A stretch of 64,000 nucleotides of DNA from Pelomonas sp. Root1217 (GCF_001425705.1 NZ_LMDC01000031.1:1-64000); one strand, 5' to 3'; positions 8,017 through 17,376 are shown, counted from the stretch's first letter. Numbers and translations: made by a program. The notes: generated by a model not told the origin, from the letters alone.

Positions 8017-9528
8017 ATGTCTTCCTTGCAGTTCGACAACATCAGCAAGCACTTCCCCGGCGTCAAGGCGCTGAACGGCGTGAGCTTCGAGGCGCGGGCG
8101 GGCCAGGTGATGGGCCTGCTGGGCGAGAACGGCGCGGGCAAGAGCACGTTGCTGAAGATCCTCGGCGGCCAGTACAAGCCCGACGGCGGCCGGCTGCTGA
8201 TTGACGATCAGGAGCGCCACTTCACGTCGGCCGGCGACGCCATCGCCGCCGGCGTGGCCATCATCCACCAAGAGCTGCAGTACGTGGCCGAGCTGACGGT
8301 GGCCGAGAACGTGTTGCTCGGCCGCCTGCCGACACGCCTGGGCCTCGTCGACCACAAGGCCGCACGCCGGCTGGTGGCCGAGCAGCTGGCGGCCATCGGC
8401 GTGGACCTGGACCCGGCCTCGCGCCTGTCGGACCTGTCCATCGCCCAGCGCCAGATGGTTGAGATCTGCAAGGCCGTCATGCAGGACGCCAAGGTCATCG
8501 CCTTCGACGAGCCCACCAGCAGCCTGTCGCACCGCGAGACCGAGATCCTGTTCCGACTGGTGAAGCGGCTGCGCGCTGAAGGCCGCACGCTGATCTACAT
8601 CTCGCACCGTCTCGAGGAGCTGTACGAGCTGTGCGACGCCTGCACCATCTTCCGCGACGGCCGCAAGATCGTCACGCACGAGGTCATGGCCGAGGTGCCG
8701 CGAGAGCGCCTGATCGCCGACATGGTGGGCCGCGAGCTGCAGGACATCTACGACTACCGCAGCCGCCAGCAGGGCCCGATGCGGCTTGAAGCGCGCGGCC
8801 TGCAAAGCGACCGGCTGCCCACGCCACTGAGCTTTGCGATGCGCGGCGGTGAGGTGCTGGGCTTTTTCGGCCTGGTCGGCGCCGGCCGCAGCGAGCTGAT
8901 GCGCCTGCTTTACGGCGCCGACGCGCGCCGCGGCGGCGAGGTGCTGCTCGACGGCAAGCCGGTGCGTACCCACAGCCCGGCGGACGCCATCGCCGCGGGC
9001 ATCGTCCTCTGCCCCGAGGACCGCAAGGAACAGGGCATCCTGGCGCACAGCTCGGTCGCCGAGAACATCAACATCAGCTGCCGCCGCCACGGCCTGGCGG
9101 GCGGTGTCTTCCTGCGCCACGGCAAGGAGGCGCAGCGCGCTGACGACTTCATCAAGAAGCTGCGCATCAAGACGCCCAGCCGCGAGCAGGAGATCCGCCT
9201 GCTGTCCGGCGGCAACCAGCAGAAAGTCATCCTCGCGCGCTGGCTGGCCGAACCGGGGCTCAAGGTGCTCATCCTCGACGAGCCGACCCGCGGCATCGAC
9301 GTGGGCGCCAAGAACGAGATCTACAAGATCATCCACGACGTGGCGGCCTCGGGCTGCTGCGTCATCGTCATCTCCAGCGAGCTGCCCGAAGTGCTGGGCA
9401 TCACCGACCGCCTCATCGTCATGCGCGACGGCCGCATCAGCGGCGAACTGGATCGCGCCAACGCCAGCGAGACCGCCGCACTTGCCCTGGCCTTGCCTGA
9501 CGGAGCGCCCGCCGCACCACTGCATTGA
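8017..9528 (+). CDS. araG: ABC sugar transporter, ATP-binding protein (AraG-like)
   Basis: Energises sugar import with AraF and AraH. The 503-residue protein has two fused ABC domains, as in all carbohydrate-uptake type 2 ATPases. Domain 1 has Walker [10 protein letters not shown] at 36-44 and [12 protein letters not shown] as Walker B. Domain 2 has a degenerate Walker A (GLVGAGRSE), the signature LLSGGNQQK and [12 protein letters not shown]. This asymmetry is normal for the family. The ATG at 8017 was chosen because homology begins there; an in-frame GTG at 7984 lies inside the inverted repeat. No good Shine-Dalgarno is visible, so the repeat may influence initiation. Confidence 0.92.
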   Translation: MSSLQFDNISKHFPGVKALNGVSFEARAGQVMGLLGENGAGKSTLLKILGGQYKPDGGRLLIDDQERHFTSAGDAIAAGVAIIHQELQYVAELTVAENVLLGRLPTRLGLVDHKAARRLVAEQLAAIGVDLDPASRLSDLSIAQRQMVEICKAVMQDAKVIAFDEPTSSLSHRETEILFRLVKRLRAEGRTLIYISHRLEELYELCDACTIFRDGRKIVTHEVMAEVPRERLIADMVGRELQDIYDYRSRQQGPMRLEARGLQSDRLPTPLSFAMRGGEVLGFFGLVGAGRSELMRLLYGADARRGGEVLLDGKPVRTHSPADAIAAGIVLCPEDRKEQGILAHSSVAENINISCRRHGLAGGVFLRHGKEAQRADDFIKKLRIKTPSREQEIRLLSGGNQQKVILARWLAEPGLKVLILDEPTRGIDVGAKNEIYKIIHDVAASGCCVIVISSELPEVLGITDRLIVMRDGRISGELDRANASETAALALALPDGAPAAPLH

Positions 9529-9530
9529 TC

Positions 9531-10511
9531 ATGAACACGACCACTCTCACGCCCCGCCCTGCCATGTCCTCGACGTCCCGCGCCCTGCTCAAGGAACACA
9601 GCATGACGCTGGGCTACGGCCTGCTCTTCGTCGTGCTGGCCTTCACCGTCGAGAACTTCTTCTCCAGCGCCAACATCGTCGGCCTGCTGCTGTCGGTCGC
9701 CCAGATCGGCATGGTGGCCTGCACCATGATGCTGTGCCTGGCCTCGCGGGACTTCGATCTCTCGGTGGGCTCCACCATCGCCTTCGCCGGCGTGCTCGGC
9801 GCCATGGTGCTGGAGCGCACCGGCAGCGTCGGCCTGGCCATCGGCAGCGGGCTGCTGGCCGGCGCGCTGATCGGCGCGGGCAATGGCGTGCTCATCGCCT
9901 ATCTGCGTGTCAACGCGCTGATTGCCACGCTGGCCACCATGCTGATGGTGCGGGGCCTGGCCTTCATCGCGTCCAAGGGCCAGGCCGTGGGCATCGCCGA
10001 CGAAGGCTTCATCAGCTTCGGCGACACGAGCTTCCTGAGCCTGCCACTGCCGATCTGGATGACGGGCTTCAGCTTCCTCATCTTCGGCGTGCTGCTCAAT
10101 CACACGGTGTTCGGCCGCAACACGCTGGCCATCGGCGGCAACCCCGAGGCGGCGCGCCTGGCGGGTGTGCGCGTGGAACGGCTGCGCGTGTGGATCTTCC
10201 TGCTGCAGGGCGTCGTCACGGCGCTGGCGGGCCTGATCCTGTCGGCGCGCATCACCAGCGGCCAGCCCAACGCGGCGACGGGCTTCGAGCTGGACGTCAT
10301 CTCGGCCTGCGTGCTGGGCGGCGTGTCGCTGCAGGGCGGCAAGGCGCGCATCTTCGGCGTCGTCATCGGCGTGCTCATCATGGGCACGGTCGAGAACGTC
10401 ATGAACCTGCTCAACGTCGACGCGTTCTATCAGTACCTTGTGCGTGGCCTCATCCTGCTGGCCGCCGTCCTTCTCGACCAACTGAAGACCCGAGGCGAAC
10501 GCCGTGGCTGA
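9531..10511 (+). CDS. araH: ABC sugar transporter, permease (AraH-like)
   Basis: Inner-membrane channel of the sugar importer. The 326-residue protein has about nine hydrophobic segments and the family signature GGVSLQGGKARIFGVVIGVL near the C-terminus, together with the NPEAARLAGV cytoplasmic loop that contacts the ATPase. It closely resembles L-arabinose permease AraH. The ATG at 9531 follows the araG stop by 2 nt; a TTG at 9525 overlapping the stop is the alternative. The end overlaps the next gene by 8 nt, indicating one transcript. Confidence 0.9.
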   Translation: MNTTTLTPRPAMSSTSRALLKEHSMTLGYGLLFVVLAFTVENFFSSANIVGLLLSVAQIGMVACTMMLCLASRDFDLSVGSTIAFAGVLGAMVLERTGSVGLAIGSGLLAGALIGAGNGVLIAYLRVNALIATLATMLMVRGLAFIASKGQAVGIADEGFISFGDTSFLSLPLPIWMTGFSFLIFGVLLNHTVFGRNTLAIGGNPEAARLAGVRVERLRVWIFLLQGVVTALAGLILSARITSGQPNAATGFELDVISACVLGGVSLQGGKARIFGVVIGVLIMGTVENVMNLLNVDAFYQYLVRGLILLAAVLLDQLKTRGERRG

Positions 10512-11271
10512 TCGATTGAAAGGCAAGGTCGCGCTGGTGACCGGTTCCACCCAGGGCATCGGCAAGGCCATCGCCCGACTCTTTGTCGCCGAGGGTGCCA
10601 AGGTCATCCTCAACGGGCTGGCAGCCGACGAGGCGCTGGGCGCGGCGTTGGTGCAGGAGCTGGGCGATGACAACGCCATGTTCGTCGCCACCGACATCGC
10701 CGATGAAGCCGCCGTGCGCGCCATGGCCGCCCGCGGCGCCGAGCGCTTCGGCACGATCAATGTGCTCATCAACAACGCCGGCATGGACGTCTTCGCCGAG
10801 CCGCTGGCAATGACGACGGCCCAATGGCAACGCTGCTTCGCCGTCGACCTCGACGGCGCGATGCACTGCAGCCGTGCCGTGCTGCCCGGCATGCTGGAGA
10901 GCGGCGGCGGCAGCATCGTCAACGTCGCCTCGGTGCACGGCCACCGCATCATCCCCAACGCCTTCCCCTATCCCGTCGCCAAGCACGCACTGATCGGCAT
11001 GACCAAGGCGCTAGGCATCCAATACGCCGCGCACAACATCCGCGTCAACTCCATTTCGCCGGGGCTGATCCTGTCCGAGCGTGTCGTCGAGTGGCTGGCC
11101 AACTCACCCGAGGACGCCAAACGGCAGGTCGAGCTGCTGCCGCCCAAGCGCATCGGCGAGCCCATCGAGGTTGCCTACACTGCGCTCTTTCTCGCCAGCG
11201 ATGAAGCCCGCTTCATCAACGCGACCGACATCCTCATCGATGGGGGCCGGTCGCAGCTCTATCACGAATGA
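10504..11271 (+). CDS. SDR-family sugar 1-dehydrogenase (probable galactose dehydrogenase)
   Basis: A 255-residue classical short-chain dehydrogenase, probably oxidising galactose (or arabinose) to the 1,4- or 1,5-lactone that the SMP-30 lactonase opens. The Rossmann glycine motif is TGSTQGIG (13-20), NNAG is at 90-93, and the catalytic triad is S143, Y156 and K160 (YPVAK). The GTG start overlaps araH by 8 nt. No other aldose dehydrogenase is present in the cluster, and without one the pathway has no entry step. SDR substrate ranges are hard to read from sequence, so the galactose assignment is inference from context. Confidence 0.75.
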   Translation: MADRLKGKVALVTGSTQGIGKAIARLFVAEGAKVILNGLAADEALGAALVQELGDDNAMFVATDIADEAAVRAMAARGAERFGTINVLINNAGMDVFAEPLAMTTAQWQRCFAVDLDGAMHCSRAVLPGMLESGGGSIVNVASVHGHRIIPNAFPYPVAKHALIGMTKALGIQYAAHNIRVNSISPGLILSERVVEWLANSPEDAKRQVELLPPKRIGEPIEVAYTALFLASDEARFINATDILIDGGRSQLYHE

Positions 11272-12218
11272 CTGACCCGCGCTCGGATCGCTTTGTCCGC
11301 TCCCACCTGAAGACCCGCCAGCTCGTGCTGCTGGTGGAGCTCGGTCGGCACGGCTCGATCCTGCATGCCGCGCAGGCCGCCAACTTGACGCAGCCGGCCG
11401 CATCCAAGCTGCTGGCCGACCTTGAGCATGCTTTGGGCGTCAAGCTCTTCGAGCGCCTGCCACGCGGTGTGGCGCCGACCTGGTATGGCGAGGTCATGAT
11501 CCGGCGCGCCGGCGCGGCCCTGGCCGAGCTGGACGCGGGCCATCAGGAGCTCATGGAACTGCTGTCGGGCCTGTCGGGCCGCGTGGCGGTCGGTTCCGTG
11601 CTGACGCCCTCGACGACGCTGCTGCCGGCCGCCATCACGCAGCTCAAGGCCCGCCAGCCGCGGGTGCATGTCGCGATCTCGGTGGACACGAGCAAGCTGC
11701 TCATCCAGCACCTGCAGAACGGTGAACTCGACCTCGTCATCGGCCGCGTGCTGGACAGCGAGTCTGCCGCCCAGCTCAGCTTCGAACCGCTGACCGACGA
11801 GCCGCATTGCCTGGTCGTGCGCGCCGGCCACCCGTTGTCCGAGCGTCGCGACCTCAGCCTGGCCGAGCTGGCCCGCCAGAGCTGGATCCTGCCGCCTGGC
11901 GGCAGCATCCTGCGCGACCGCCTGACCGCGCTGTTCCTGTCCGCCGGGCTGGACCAGCCCCAGCAGACCGTCGAGACCCTGTCCCTGCCCGTCATCACCA
12001 GTCTGCTGAGCCAGTCCGACATGCTGTCGGCCCTGCCGGAAGAGCTGGTCAAACCCTATCTGGAGGCGGGTCTGCTGGTGGTGCTGAACTTCGACCTCGG
12101 CCTGCGCATGGACGCCTATGGCATCGTCACCCGGCGCGGCCATCAGCTGTCGCCAGGCGCGGAACTCATGCTGAACTGCCTGCGCGAGGAAGCCACGCGG
12201 CGCGGCCTGCACACCTGA
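11268..12218 (+). CDS. LysR-type regulator of the sugar cluster (GbpR-like)
   Basis: A 316-residue LysR-type transcriptional regulator: winged helix-turn-helix at about 15-75 (LTQPAASKLLADLEHALG is the recognition region) and an effector-binding domain at about 100-305. It resembles GbpR, which controls galactose/arabinose-binding-protein genes in other proteobacteria. Its ATGA start overlaps the dehydrogenase stop, so it is co-transcribed with the genes it probably controls. An ATAC-N7-GTAT box upstream of dgoD is a likely target. The effector may be a sugar or pathway intermediate; this is not visible in sequence. Confidence 0.85.
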   Translation: MTDPRSDRFVRSHLKTRQLVLLVELGRHGSILHAAQAANLTQPAASKLLADLEHALGVKLFERLPRGVAPTWYGEVMIRRAGAALAELDAGHQELMELLSGLSGRVAVGSVLTPSTTLLPAAITQLKARQPRVHVAISVDTSKLLIQHLQNGELDLVIGRVLDSESAAQLSFEPLTDEPHCLVVRAGHPLSERRDLSLAELARQSWILPPGGSILRDRLTALFLSAGLDQPQQTVETLSLPVITSLLSQSDMLSALPEELVKPYLEAGLLVVLNFDLGLRMDAYGIVTRRGHQLSPGAELMLNCLREEATRRGLHT

Positions 12219-12267
12219 CGCGGCAGCGGCTATCCTGCCCAGCCGGACACTCAGGGAGCCCAGCATC

Positions 12268-13686
12268 GTGACCTTCTCCTGCGACGTCGCCATCATCGGC
12301 GCCGGCACTGCCGGCATGGCCGCCTACCGCGCCGCGCGCGCCCACACCGACCGGGTGCTGCTGATCGAGGCCGCCCACTACGGCACCACCTGCGCCCGTG
12401 TCGGCTGCATGCCCAGCAAGCTGCTGATCGCCGCGGCCGAAGCAGCCCAGGCGGTGCGCGAGGCGCATCGCTTTGGCGTGCAGGCCGAGGCGCCGCGCAT
12501 CGACGGCCGGGCAGTCATGCAGCGGGTGCGAGACGAGCGCGATCGTTTCGTCGGTTTCGTGCTTGAGACGGTGCACGGCTGGCCCGAATCCACCCGGCTG
12601 TTCGGCCGGGCGCGCTTCCTTGCCCCGGGCGTGCTGGACGTTGCTGGCCAGCGTGTCGAGGCCCGAACCGTCGTCATCGCGACCGGCTCGCGGCCCTTCG
12701 TACCGGCCGGCTGGCGCGAACGGCTGGGAGCCAGGCTGATCGTCAATGACGATGTCTTCGATTGGGTCGACCTGCCGAAGTCGATCGCTGTCGTCGGCGC
12801 CGGTGTCATCGGCCTGGAGCTGGCCCTGGCCCTGCACAAGCTCGGTGTGCGCGTGCGCCTGTTCGCTCGCGGTGACCGCGTCGGGCCGCTGACCGATCCC
12901 GAACTGCAGCCGCTGGCCCAGAAGCTGTTCGCCGAAGACCTGCCATTGACGTTGAGCGCCACGCTGGACCCGACGCTGGATGGCGATCAGGTGCTCGTCG
13001 GCGGCGAGCGCTTCGAGGCCTTGCTCTGCACGGCCGGGCGCCAGGCCAATCTCGACGACCTGGGGCTGGAGACGCTGAACCTGCCGCGCGACGTCGAAGG
13101 CCACCCGCTGATCGACCGCCACACCAGCCAGTGGGGCGGCATGCCGGTGTTCATCGCCGGTGACGTCACCAACGACCGGCCGCTGCTGCACGAAGCGTCG
13201 GACGCCGGCCGCATCGCCGGCGACAACGCGGCGCGCTGGCCCGATGTGCACAGTCGCCCACGCCGTGCACCGCTGGCGATCGTGTTCAGCGAGCCGCAGA
13301 TCGCCATTGCGGGGGCGAGTCACTCGGAGCTGCTCGCCACCGGCCGCGACTTTGACGTCGGCCGCGTCAGCTTTGCCGACCAGGGCCGCAGCCGCGTCAT
13401 GCTCGTCAACCGTGGCGGCCTGCACGTCTATGCCGAGCGTGGCACGGGCCGGCTGCTGGGCGCCGAGATGATCGGCCCGGCCGCGGAGCACCTCGGCCAT
13501 CTGCTGGCCTGGAGCGTGCAGCGCGGCGACACGGTGCAGCAGATGCTGGACTGCCCCTTCTATCACCCGGTTGTGGAGGAGGGCCTGCGCACGGCGCTGC
13601 GCCAGCTGCACAGCGACCTGCACCTGCTGGCGCCGCCCATAGAGAACTGCATGGACTGCGATACCGAGGCTGAAGCTGGGGCCTGA
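12268..13686 (+). CDS. Dihydrolipoyl dehydrogenase-like flavoprotein disulfide reductase
   Basis: A 472-residue FAD- and NAD-binding pyridine nucleotide-disulfide oxidoreductase. FAD motif GAGTAGMAA is at 11-19, redox cysteines are C42 and C47 (CARVGC), the NAD motif is VGAGVIGLELA, and the C-terminal dimer domain carries the active-site base H433 in HPVVEE. This is the layout of dihydrolipoyl dehydrogenase. However, no 2-oxoacid dehydrogenase genes are adjacent, and the C-terminus carries an extra CMDC pair, so its electron partner may be another thiol or quinone. GTG start with CAGGGAG upstream. Confidence 0.8.
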   Translation: MTFSCDVAIIGAGTAGMAAYRAARAHTDRVLLIEAAHYGTTCARVGCMPSKLLIAAAEAAQAVREAHRFGVQAEAPRIDGRAVMQRVRDERDRFVGFVLETVHGWPESTRLFGRARFLAPGVLDVAGQRVEARTVVIATGSRPFVPAGWRERLGARLIVNDDVFDWVDLPKSIAVVGAGVIGLELALALHKLGVRVRLFARGDRVGPLTDPELQPLAQKLFAEDLPLTLSATLDPTLDGDQVLVGGERFEALLCTAGRQANLDDLGLETLNLPRDVEGHPLIDRHTSQWGGMPVFIAGDVTNDRPLLHEASDAGRIAGDNAARWPDVHSRPRRAPLAIVFSEPQIAIAGASHSELLATGRDFDVGRVSFADQGRSRVMLVNRGGLHVYAERGTGRLLGAEMIGPAAEHLGHLLAWSVQRGDTVQQMLDCPFYHPVVEEGLRTALRQLHSDLHLLAPPIENCMDCDTEAEAGA

Positions 13687-13763
13687 GTGCCATCCGCTTG
13701 ATCGATCTCAAGCCGCGCGGCAGTCGGCGGCGCGACATTGAAGGCATCCTTCAGGAGATCGGC

Positions 13764-14531
13764 ATGGACAGGCTCAAGAACAAGGTGGCCGTTGTCACGG
13801 GCGGTGCGATGGGCATTGGCGAGGCGATCTGCCGGCTGATGGCTGCCGAGGGCGCCAGGGTGGCCGTCACCGACCTCGATGACGAACGCGGCGAGGCGGT
13901 AGCGGTAGCGATACTTGCGCGCGGTGGCCAGGCCGCCTACTGGCATCTCGATGTCAGCGACGAGGCCCAGGTCAGGCGCGTATTCGCCGAGGTGGGGCAG
14001 CGCTTCGGGCCGATCACGGTGCTCGTCAACAACGCCGGCATCGCCGGGCCCAACAAGCCTACGCACGAGCTAAGCGTGCTCGAGTTCGAGCAGGTGCTGG
14101 CCGTCAATGTGCGCGGCGTCTTCCTCGGCACCAAGCATGTCATCGCGCAGATGCGCGAGGCGGGTGGCGGCAGCATCGTCAACCTGTCCAGCATCTATGG
14201 CCTTGTCAGCGCGCCGGACGTGCCGCCCTACCACGCCAGCAAGGGTGCCGTGCGCATGATGACCAAAACCGACGCCCTGCTCTACGCGGCCGACGGCATC
14301 CGCGTCAACAGCGTCCATCCCGGCTTCATCTGGACGCCCATGGTCGAGGGTTTCTTGAAGACGCAGCCCGACCCGGTCGCGGCCAGGGCCGGCACGGCCG
14401 CCCTGCATCCGCTGGGCCACATGGGCGAGGCCGACGACATCGGCTGGGCCTGTGTCTACCTGGCCAGCGCGGAAAGCAAGTTCGTCACCGGCAGCGAACT
14501 GGTCGTGGACGGCGGCTACACCTGCCGCTGA
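13764..14531 (+). CDS. NAD-dependent SDR oxidoreductase
   Basis: A 255-residue classical short-chain dehydrogenase similar to cyclopentanol and 3-alpha/20-beta-hydroxysteroid dehydrogenases. It has TGGAMGIG (12-19), an acidic end of beta-2 (VTDLDD) that favours NAD over NADP, NNAG (89-92), serines 142-143, and YHASK (Y156, K160). An AGGAG site lies 7 nt before the ATG; an in-frame ATG 66 nt upstream is less likely. Substrate unknown: probably a secondary alcohol or hydroxysteroid-like compound. It is not coupled to its neighbours. Confidence 0.8.
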   Translation: MDRLKNKVAVVTGGAMGIGEAICRLMAAEGARVAVTDLDDERGEAVAVAILARGGQAAYWHLDVSDEAQVRRVFAEVGQRFGPITVLVNNAGIAGPNKPTHELSVLEFEQVLAVNVRGVFLGTKHVIAQMREAGGGSIVNLSSIYGLVSAPDVPPYHASKGAVRMMTKTDALLYAADGIRVNSVHPGFIWTPMVEGFLKTQPDPVAARAGTAALHPLGHMGEADDIGWACVYLASAESKFVTGSELVVDGGYTCR

Positions 14532-14558
14532 GTGCCACCCGTTGCCACGTGCGAGTCA

Positions 14559-14581
14559 CAATGCGGGCCAACACCGCATTG
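14559..14581 (+). repeat. Perfect 8-bp hairpin before xthA
   Basis: CAATGCGG and CCGCATTG pair perfectly around a 7-nt loop. The hairpin ends 10 nt before the xthA start codon, so it may affect ribosome access or be an operator. No T-run follows, so it is not a simple terminator. Confidence 0.4.
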
Positions 14582-14591
14582 AGACCCCGCG

Positions 14592-15362
14592 ATGAAGAAG
14601 TTCGCCACCTGGAACGTCAACTCACTCGCCGTCCGCCTGCCCCAGGTGCTGGACTGGCTTGCTGCCCACCCCGTCGATGCCTTGGTGTTGCAGGAGACCA
14701 AGCTCACCGATGACAAATTCCCCACCATGGAAATCGGCGAGGCTGGCTATCAGGTGCAGTGGTTTGGTCAGAAGACCTACAACGGCGTCGCGCTGATCAG
14801 CCGGGAAACGGCCACCGATGTGGTCAAGAACATCACCGGCTTTGCCGACGAGCAGGCCAGGGTCATCGCCGGCACCGTGGGTGGTGTGCGCGTCATCGGC
14901 GGCTACTTCCCGAACGGCCAGGCGCCGGACAGCGACAAGTTCACCTACAAGATGAACTGGCTGACCGGCCTGCGCGGCTGGCTGGTCGAACAAATGAAGC
15001 AGCACCCCGAACTGGTGCTGATGGGCGACTTCAACATCGCCCCCGAGGACCGTGACGTCTACGACCCCATCGCCTGGGCTGGCCAGATCCACTGCACGCC
15101 GCAGGAGCGCGAGCACTTCCAGCAGCTCATTGGGCTGGGGCTGACCGATGCCTTCCGGCTTTTCGAGCAGCCGCCCAAGAGCTGGAGCTGGTGGGACTAC
15201 CGCAACCTGGCCTTCCGCAAGAACCAGGGCCTGCGCATCGACCACATCCTCGTCAGCGCGGCATTGAAGCCCCGCGTGACGGCCTGCGAGATCGACAAAC
15301 TGCCGCGCAAGAACGAGCGGCCGAGCGACCATGCGCCGGTCATCGTCACCCTCGACGACTGA
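14592..15362 (+). CDS. xthA: Exodeoxyribonuclease III
   Basis: Repairs abasic sites and trims 3' ends in base excision repair. At 256 residues it is a complete member of the exonuclease III (EEP nuclease) family. Visible catalytic blocks are ATWNVNSLAVR (N7), LVLQETKL (E34), the GDFNIAPEDRDVYDP loop with the Asp/Asn pair, LRIDHILVS, and the C-terminal PSDHAPV with the catalytic histidine. Transcribed alone; the next gene is convergent. Confidence 0.95.
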   Translation: MKKFATWNVNSLAVRLPQVLDWLAAHPVDALVLQETKLTDDKFPTMEIGEAGYQVQWFGQKTYNGVALISRETATDVVKNITGFADEQARVIAGTVGGVRVIGGYFPNGQAPDSDKFTYKMNWLTGLRGWLVEQMKQHPELVLMGDFNIAPEDRDVYDPIAWAGQIHCTPQEREHFQQLIGLGLTDAFRLFEQPPKSWSWWDYRNLAFRKNQGLRIDHILVSAALKPRVTACEIDKLPRKNERPSDHAPVIVTLDD

Positions 15363-15389
15363 CCGCGGGTAGCGCGCGGGCGACGCGGG

Positions 15390-15602
15390 CTACTTCTTTG
15401 CCAGGACCCAGGCCACCAGCGCATTGGCGTGTCCGTGGCCCATCTCGTGCTCGGCCTTCAACAGGTTGACCAGCTCCATGTGCTTCAACGGCCCGGCCCG
15501 GGTGATGACCTGTTCCCAGTGCGCGATGGGCTGGCCGTATTTCTTCTCGATGGAGGGGAAATAGGAGGCGGGGCCCTTGACCTTGTTGTCTTGCGTTGCC
15601 AT
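15390..15602 (-). CDS. DUF4287 domain protein
   Basis: A 70-residue cytoplasmic protein matching the DUF4287 family: GPASYFPSIEKKYGQP, HWEQVI, then LVNLLKAEHEMGHGHANALV. Family proteins are small helical domains of unknown function, sometimes fused to DUF5655. The start at 15602 follows AAGGG; longer in-frame readings upstream lack family similarity. It is convergent with xthA and divergent from the next SDR gene, with about 118 nt between the divergent starts. Confidence 0.8.
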   Translation of the reverse strand: MATQDNKVKGPASYFPSIEKKYGQPIAHWEQVITRAGPLKHMELVNLLKAEHEMGHGHANALVAWVLAKK

Positions 15603-15720
15603 ATCGATACCCTTCAAGTTTGACTGACGCCCGGCGATCGGCATCTGCTGCATGACGAATCGGAGCAGCGAGTTTCGACAAACCGCGAATCGCAAACCGG
15701 GCATTTCAAAGGCGAGTGAC

Positions 15721-16629
15721 ATGCACAACAGGCATCTGGCAGGCAAGGTGGCCCTGGTGGCCGGCGCCACGCGCGGCGCCGGCCGTGGCATCGCGGTGGC
15801 CCTGGGCGAGGCCGGAGCGACGGTCTATTGCACCGGGCGCAGCACGCAGGCGGCCCGCTCGGAGATGGATCGACCCGAAACCATCGAGGAGACGGCAGCT
15901 CTCGTCGATGCTGCGGGCGGCCGTGGCATCGCGGTAAAGGTCGATCATCTGGTGGCCAACGAAGTGCGCGATCTGGTCGCTCGTATCGAACGTGAACAGG
16001 GGGCACTGCACGTTCTGGTCAACGACATCTTCGGCGCGAGCAAGATCGAATGGGGCAAGACCGTCTGGGAGTCTGATCTCGAATTCGGCCTGCAAAGCCT
16101 GCGCCTGGCCATCGACACTCATGCCATCACCAGCCACTTCGCGATCCCGCTGCTGCTGAAGGCGCCGGGCGGCCTGGTGGTGGAGATCAATGACGGCACC
16201 GAGGAATACAACGGCACGCGCTACCGCAATTCCTTCTTCTACGACCTTGCCAAGGCGGCCGTGCTGCGCATGGGTTTTGCGCTCGGGCATGAACTGAAGT
16301 CGCATGGCGCGACCGGGCTGTCACTGACGCCAGGCTGGCTGCGCTCCGAGGCCATGCTGGAGGCGTTTGGTGTGCGGGAGGACAACTGGCGCGACGCCAT
16401 CGCTCGCGTGCCGGGCTTCGCGATTGCCGAAAGCCCGGCCTTCGTCGGGCGGGCCGTCGTGGCGCTCGCGACCGACCCTGATGTCACGCGCTGGAACGGC
16501 CAGTCGCTGTCCAGTGGGCAACTGGCCCGCATCTACGGCTTCACCGACCTGGACGGCAGCCAGCCCGACGCCTGGCGTCACATGCTCGACAGCGAGGCGG
16601 GCGACATTGACGTGGCGGCCTATCGTTAG
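15721..16629 (+). CDS. SDR family oxidoreductase
   Basis: A 302-residue short-chain dehydrogenase with the variant glycine motif AGATRGAGRGIA (residues 14-25), a GRST segment after beta-2 that suggests NADP use, and YDLAK as the Tyr-x3-Lys pair. An insertion before the active site and a longer C-terminal region set it apart from the classical 250-residue type. Similar proteins are annotated only as SDR oxidoreductases. The last 4 nt overlap the convergent acetyltransferase-like gene. Physiological substrate unknown. Confidence 0.8.
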   Translation: MHNRHLAGKVALVAGATRGAGRGIAVALGEAGATVYCTGRSTQAARSEMDRPETIEETAALVDAAGGRGIAVKVDHLVANEVRDLVARIEREQGALHVLVNDIFGASKIEWGKTVWESDLEFGLQSLRLAIDTHAITSHFAIPLLLKAPGGLVVEINDGTEEYNGTRYRNSFFYDLAKAAVLRMGFALGHELKSHGATGLSLTPGWLRSEAMLEAFGVREDNWRDAIARVPGFAIAESPAFVGRAVVALATDPDVTRWNGQSLSSGQLARIYGFTDLDGSQPDAWRHMLDSEAGDIDVAAYR

Positions 16630-17273
16630 ATCGCGTCGAGATTTGCCCGGAAGCGTTCGAAGAAACGCCCCACGTGCACGCCGTCGCACAGTGCATGGTG
16701 CACATCGACGGCGACCGGCATCAGCAGCCGGCCGTTCGTCTCGGTGAAGCGGCCGAAGGCCACCTTGGGCCGGTCGTCGCCCTGACCGCGTGCGTGGGTG
16801 AACGCAGTGAAACCCAGCCAGGGCAGCGCGGTCATGTGGACGAGCGTTTCCTCGCGCACGTCGCCGGGCTCATCGGCGGCGAAGAGGTCGCCGCTGGCAC
16901 GGCGCACGCGCTCGATGCCCGGCCTGGCGCGGGCGGCAAAGCTGGCGAGCGAAGGTTCGCGGGGCAGCGTCAGGAAGCCAAAGCTGCCGTCGTCGCGCAG
17001 CACCGTCGTGCTGGCATGGATGACGCTGAACTCGCGCACGCCACGGCCCTCGTCAGTCAGGGTCTGGCGCATCGCGTCGATGCCGTTGGCGGCCTCGAGC
17101 GCGGCGTGGTGGTAGGCCAGCCAAGGCGTGGCGCCGTGAGCAGCGGCGCGCTCGCGCAGGCCGGTCACATCCACCGGCGCGGTGATGCTGAAGGCCGGCT
17201 GGGCCATGGTACGGAAATGCGCCAGCGCGGCGCGGCGCGGCCAGGCGTCGAGAGGGATGTCACGGTCTTGCAT
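16626..17273 (-). CDS. Chloramphenicol acetyltransferase-like protein
   Basis: A 215-residue protein of the CAT fold. The C-terminal VHHALCDGVHVGRFFE contains the family catalytic motif HHxxxDG with catalytic His at 193 and structural Asp at 197. PREPSLASFAARARPGIERVR in mid-protein is also CAT-like (family block). Classical CATs acetylate chloramphenicol as trimers. Chromosomal homologues such as this, in a metabolic neighbourhood with no mobile element, often have unknown acyl acceptors, so resistance should not be assumed. Confidence 0.75.
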   Translation of the reverse strand: MQDRDIPLDAWPRRAALAHFRTMAQPAFSITAPVDVTGLRERAAAHGATPWLAYHHAALEAANGIDAMRQTLTDEGRGVREFSVIHASTTVLRDDGSFGFLTLPREPSLASFAARARPGIERVRRASGDLFAADEPGDVREETLVHMTALPWLGFTAFTHARGQGDDRPKVAFGRFTETNGRLLMPVAVDVHHALCDGVHVGRFFERFRANLDAI

Positions 17274-17315
17274 ACGGACCGCATGCTCGCACGAAGGCCA
17301 TGGGTGAACGTGGAC

Positions 17316-17351
17316 AAAAAAGGAGCCCGGTCTGCCGAAGCAGGCGGGCTC
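17316..17351 (-). terminator. Rho-independent terminator, leftward
   Basis: Read on the minus strand, GAGCCCG pairs with CGGGCTC, enclosing a second CTGC-GCAG stem, and is followed by CTTTTTTG. A strong intrinsic terminator 25 nt after the stop of the RpoA-CTD-like gene. It ends that transcript before the CAT-like gene. Confidence 0.88.
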
Positions 17352-17376
17352 GAAGGAGTTGAAGGGTGGTTGCGCG

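Noticed and set aside
7810-9525. A 571-codon open frame antisense to araG, and similar long antisense frames opposite the GH35 gene, araH, ribD/ribBX and tolA
   Set aside because: GC-rich coding DNA leaves the opposite strand free of stops. These frames have low-complexity, Arg/Gly/Ala/His-rich products, no family similarity and no ribosome sites, while the sense genes are clear.
16626-17273. Chloramphenicol resistance gene
   Set aside because: The CAT fold and catalytic His are present, but there is no mobile context and chromosomal CAT-like proteins often have other acceptors; kept as CAT-like only.
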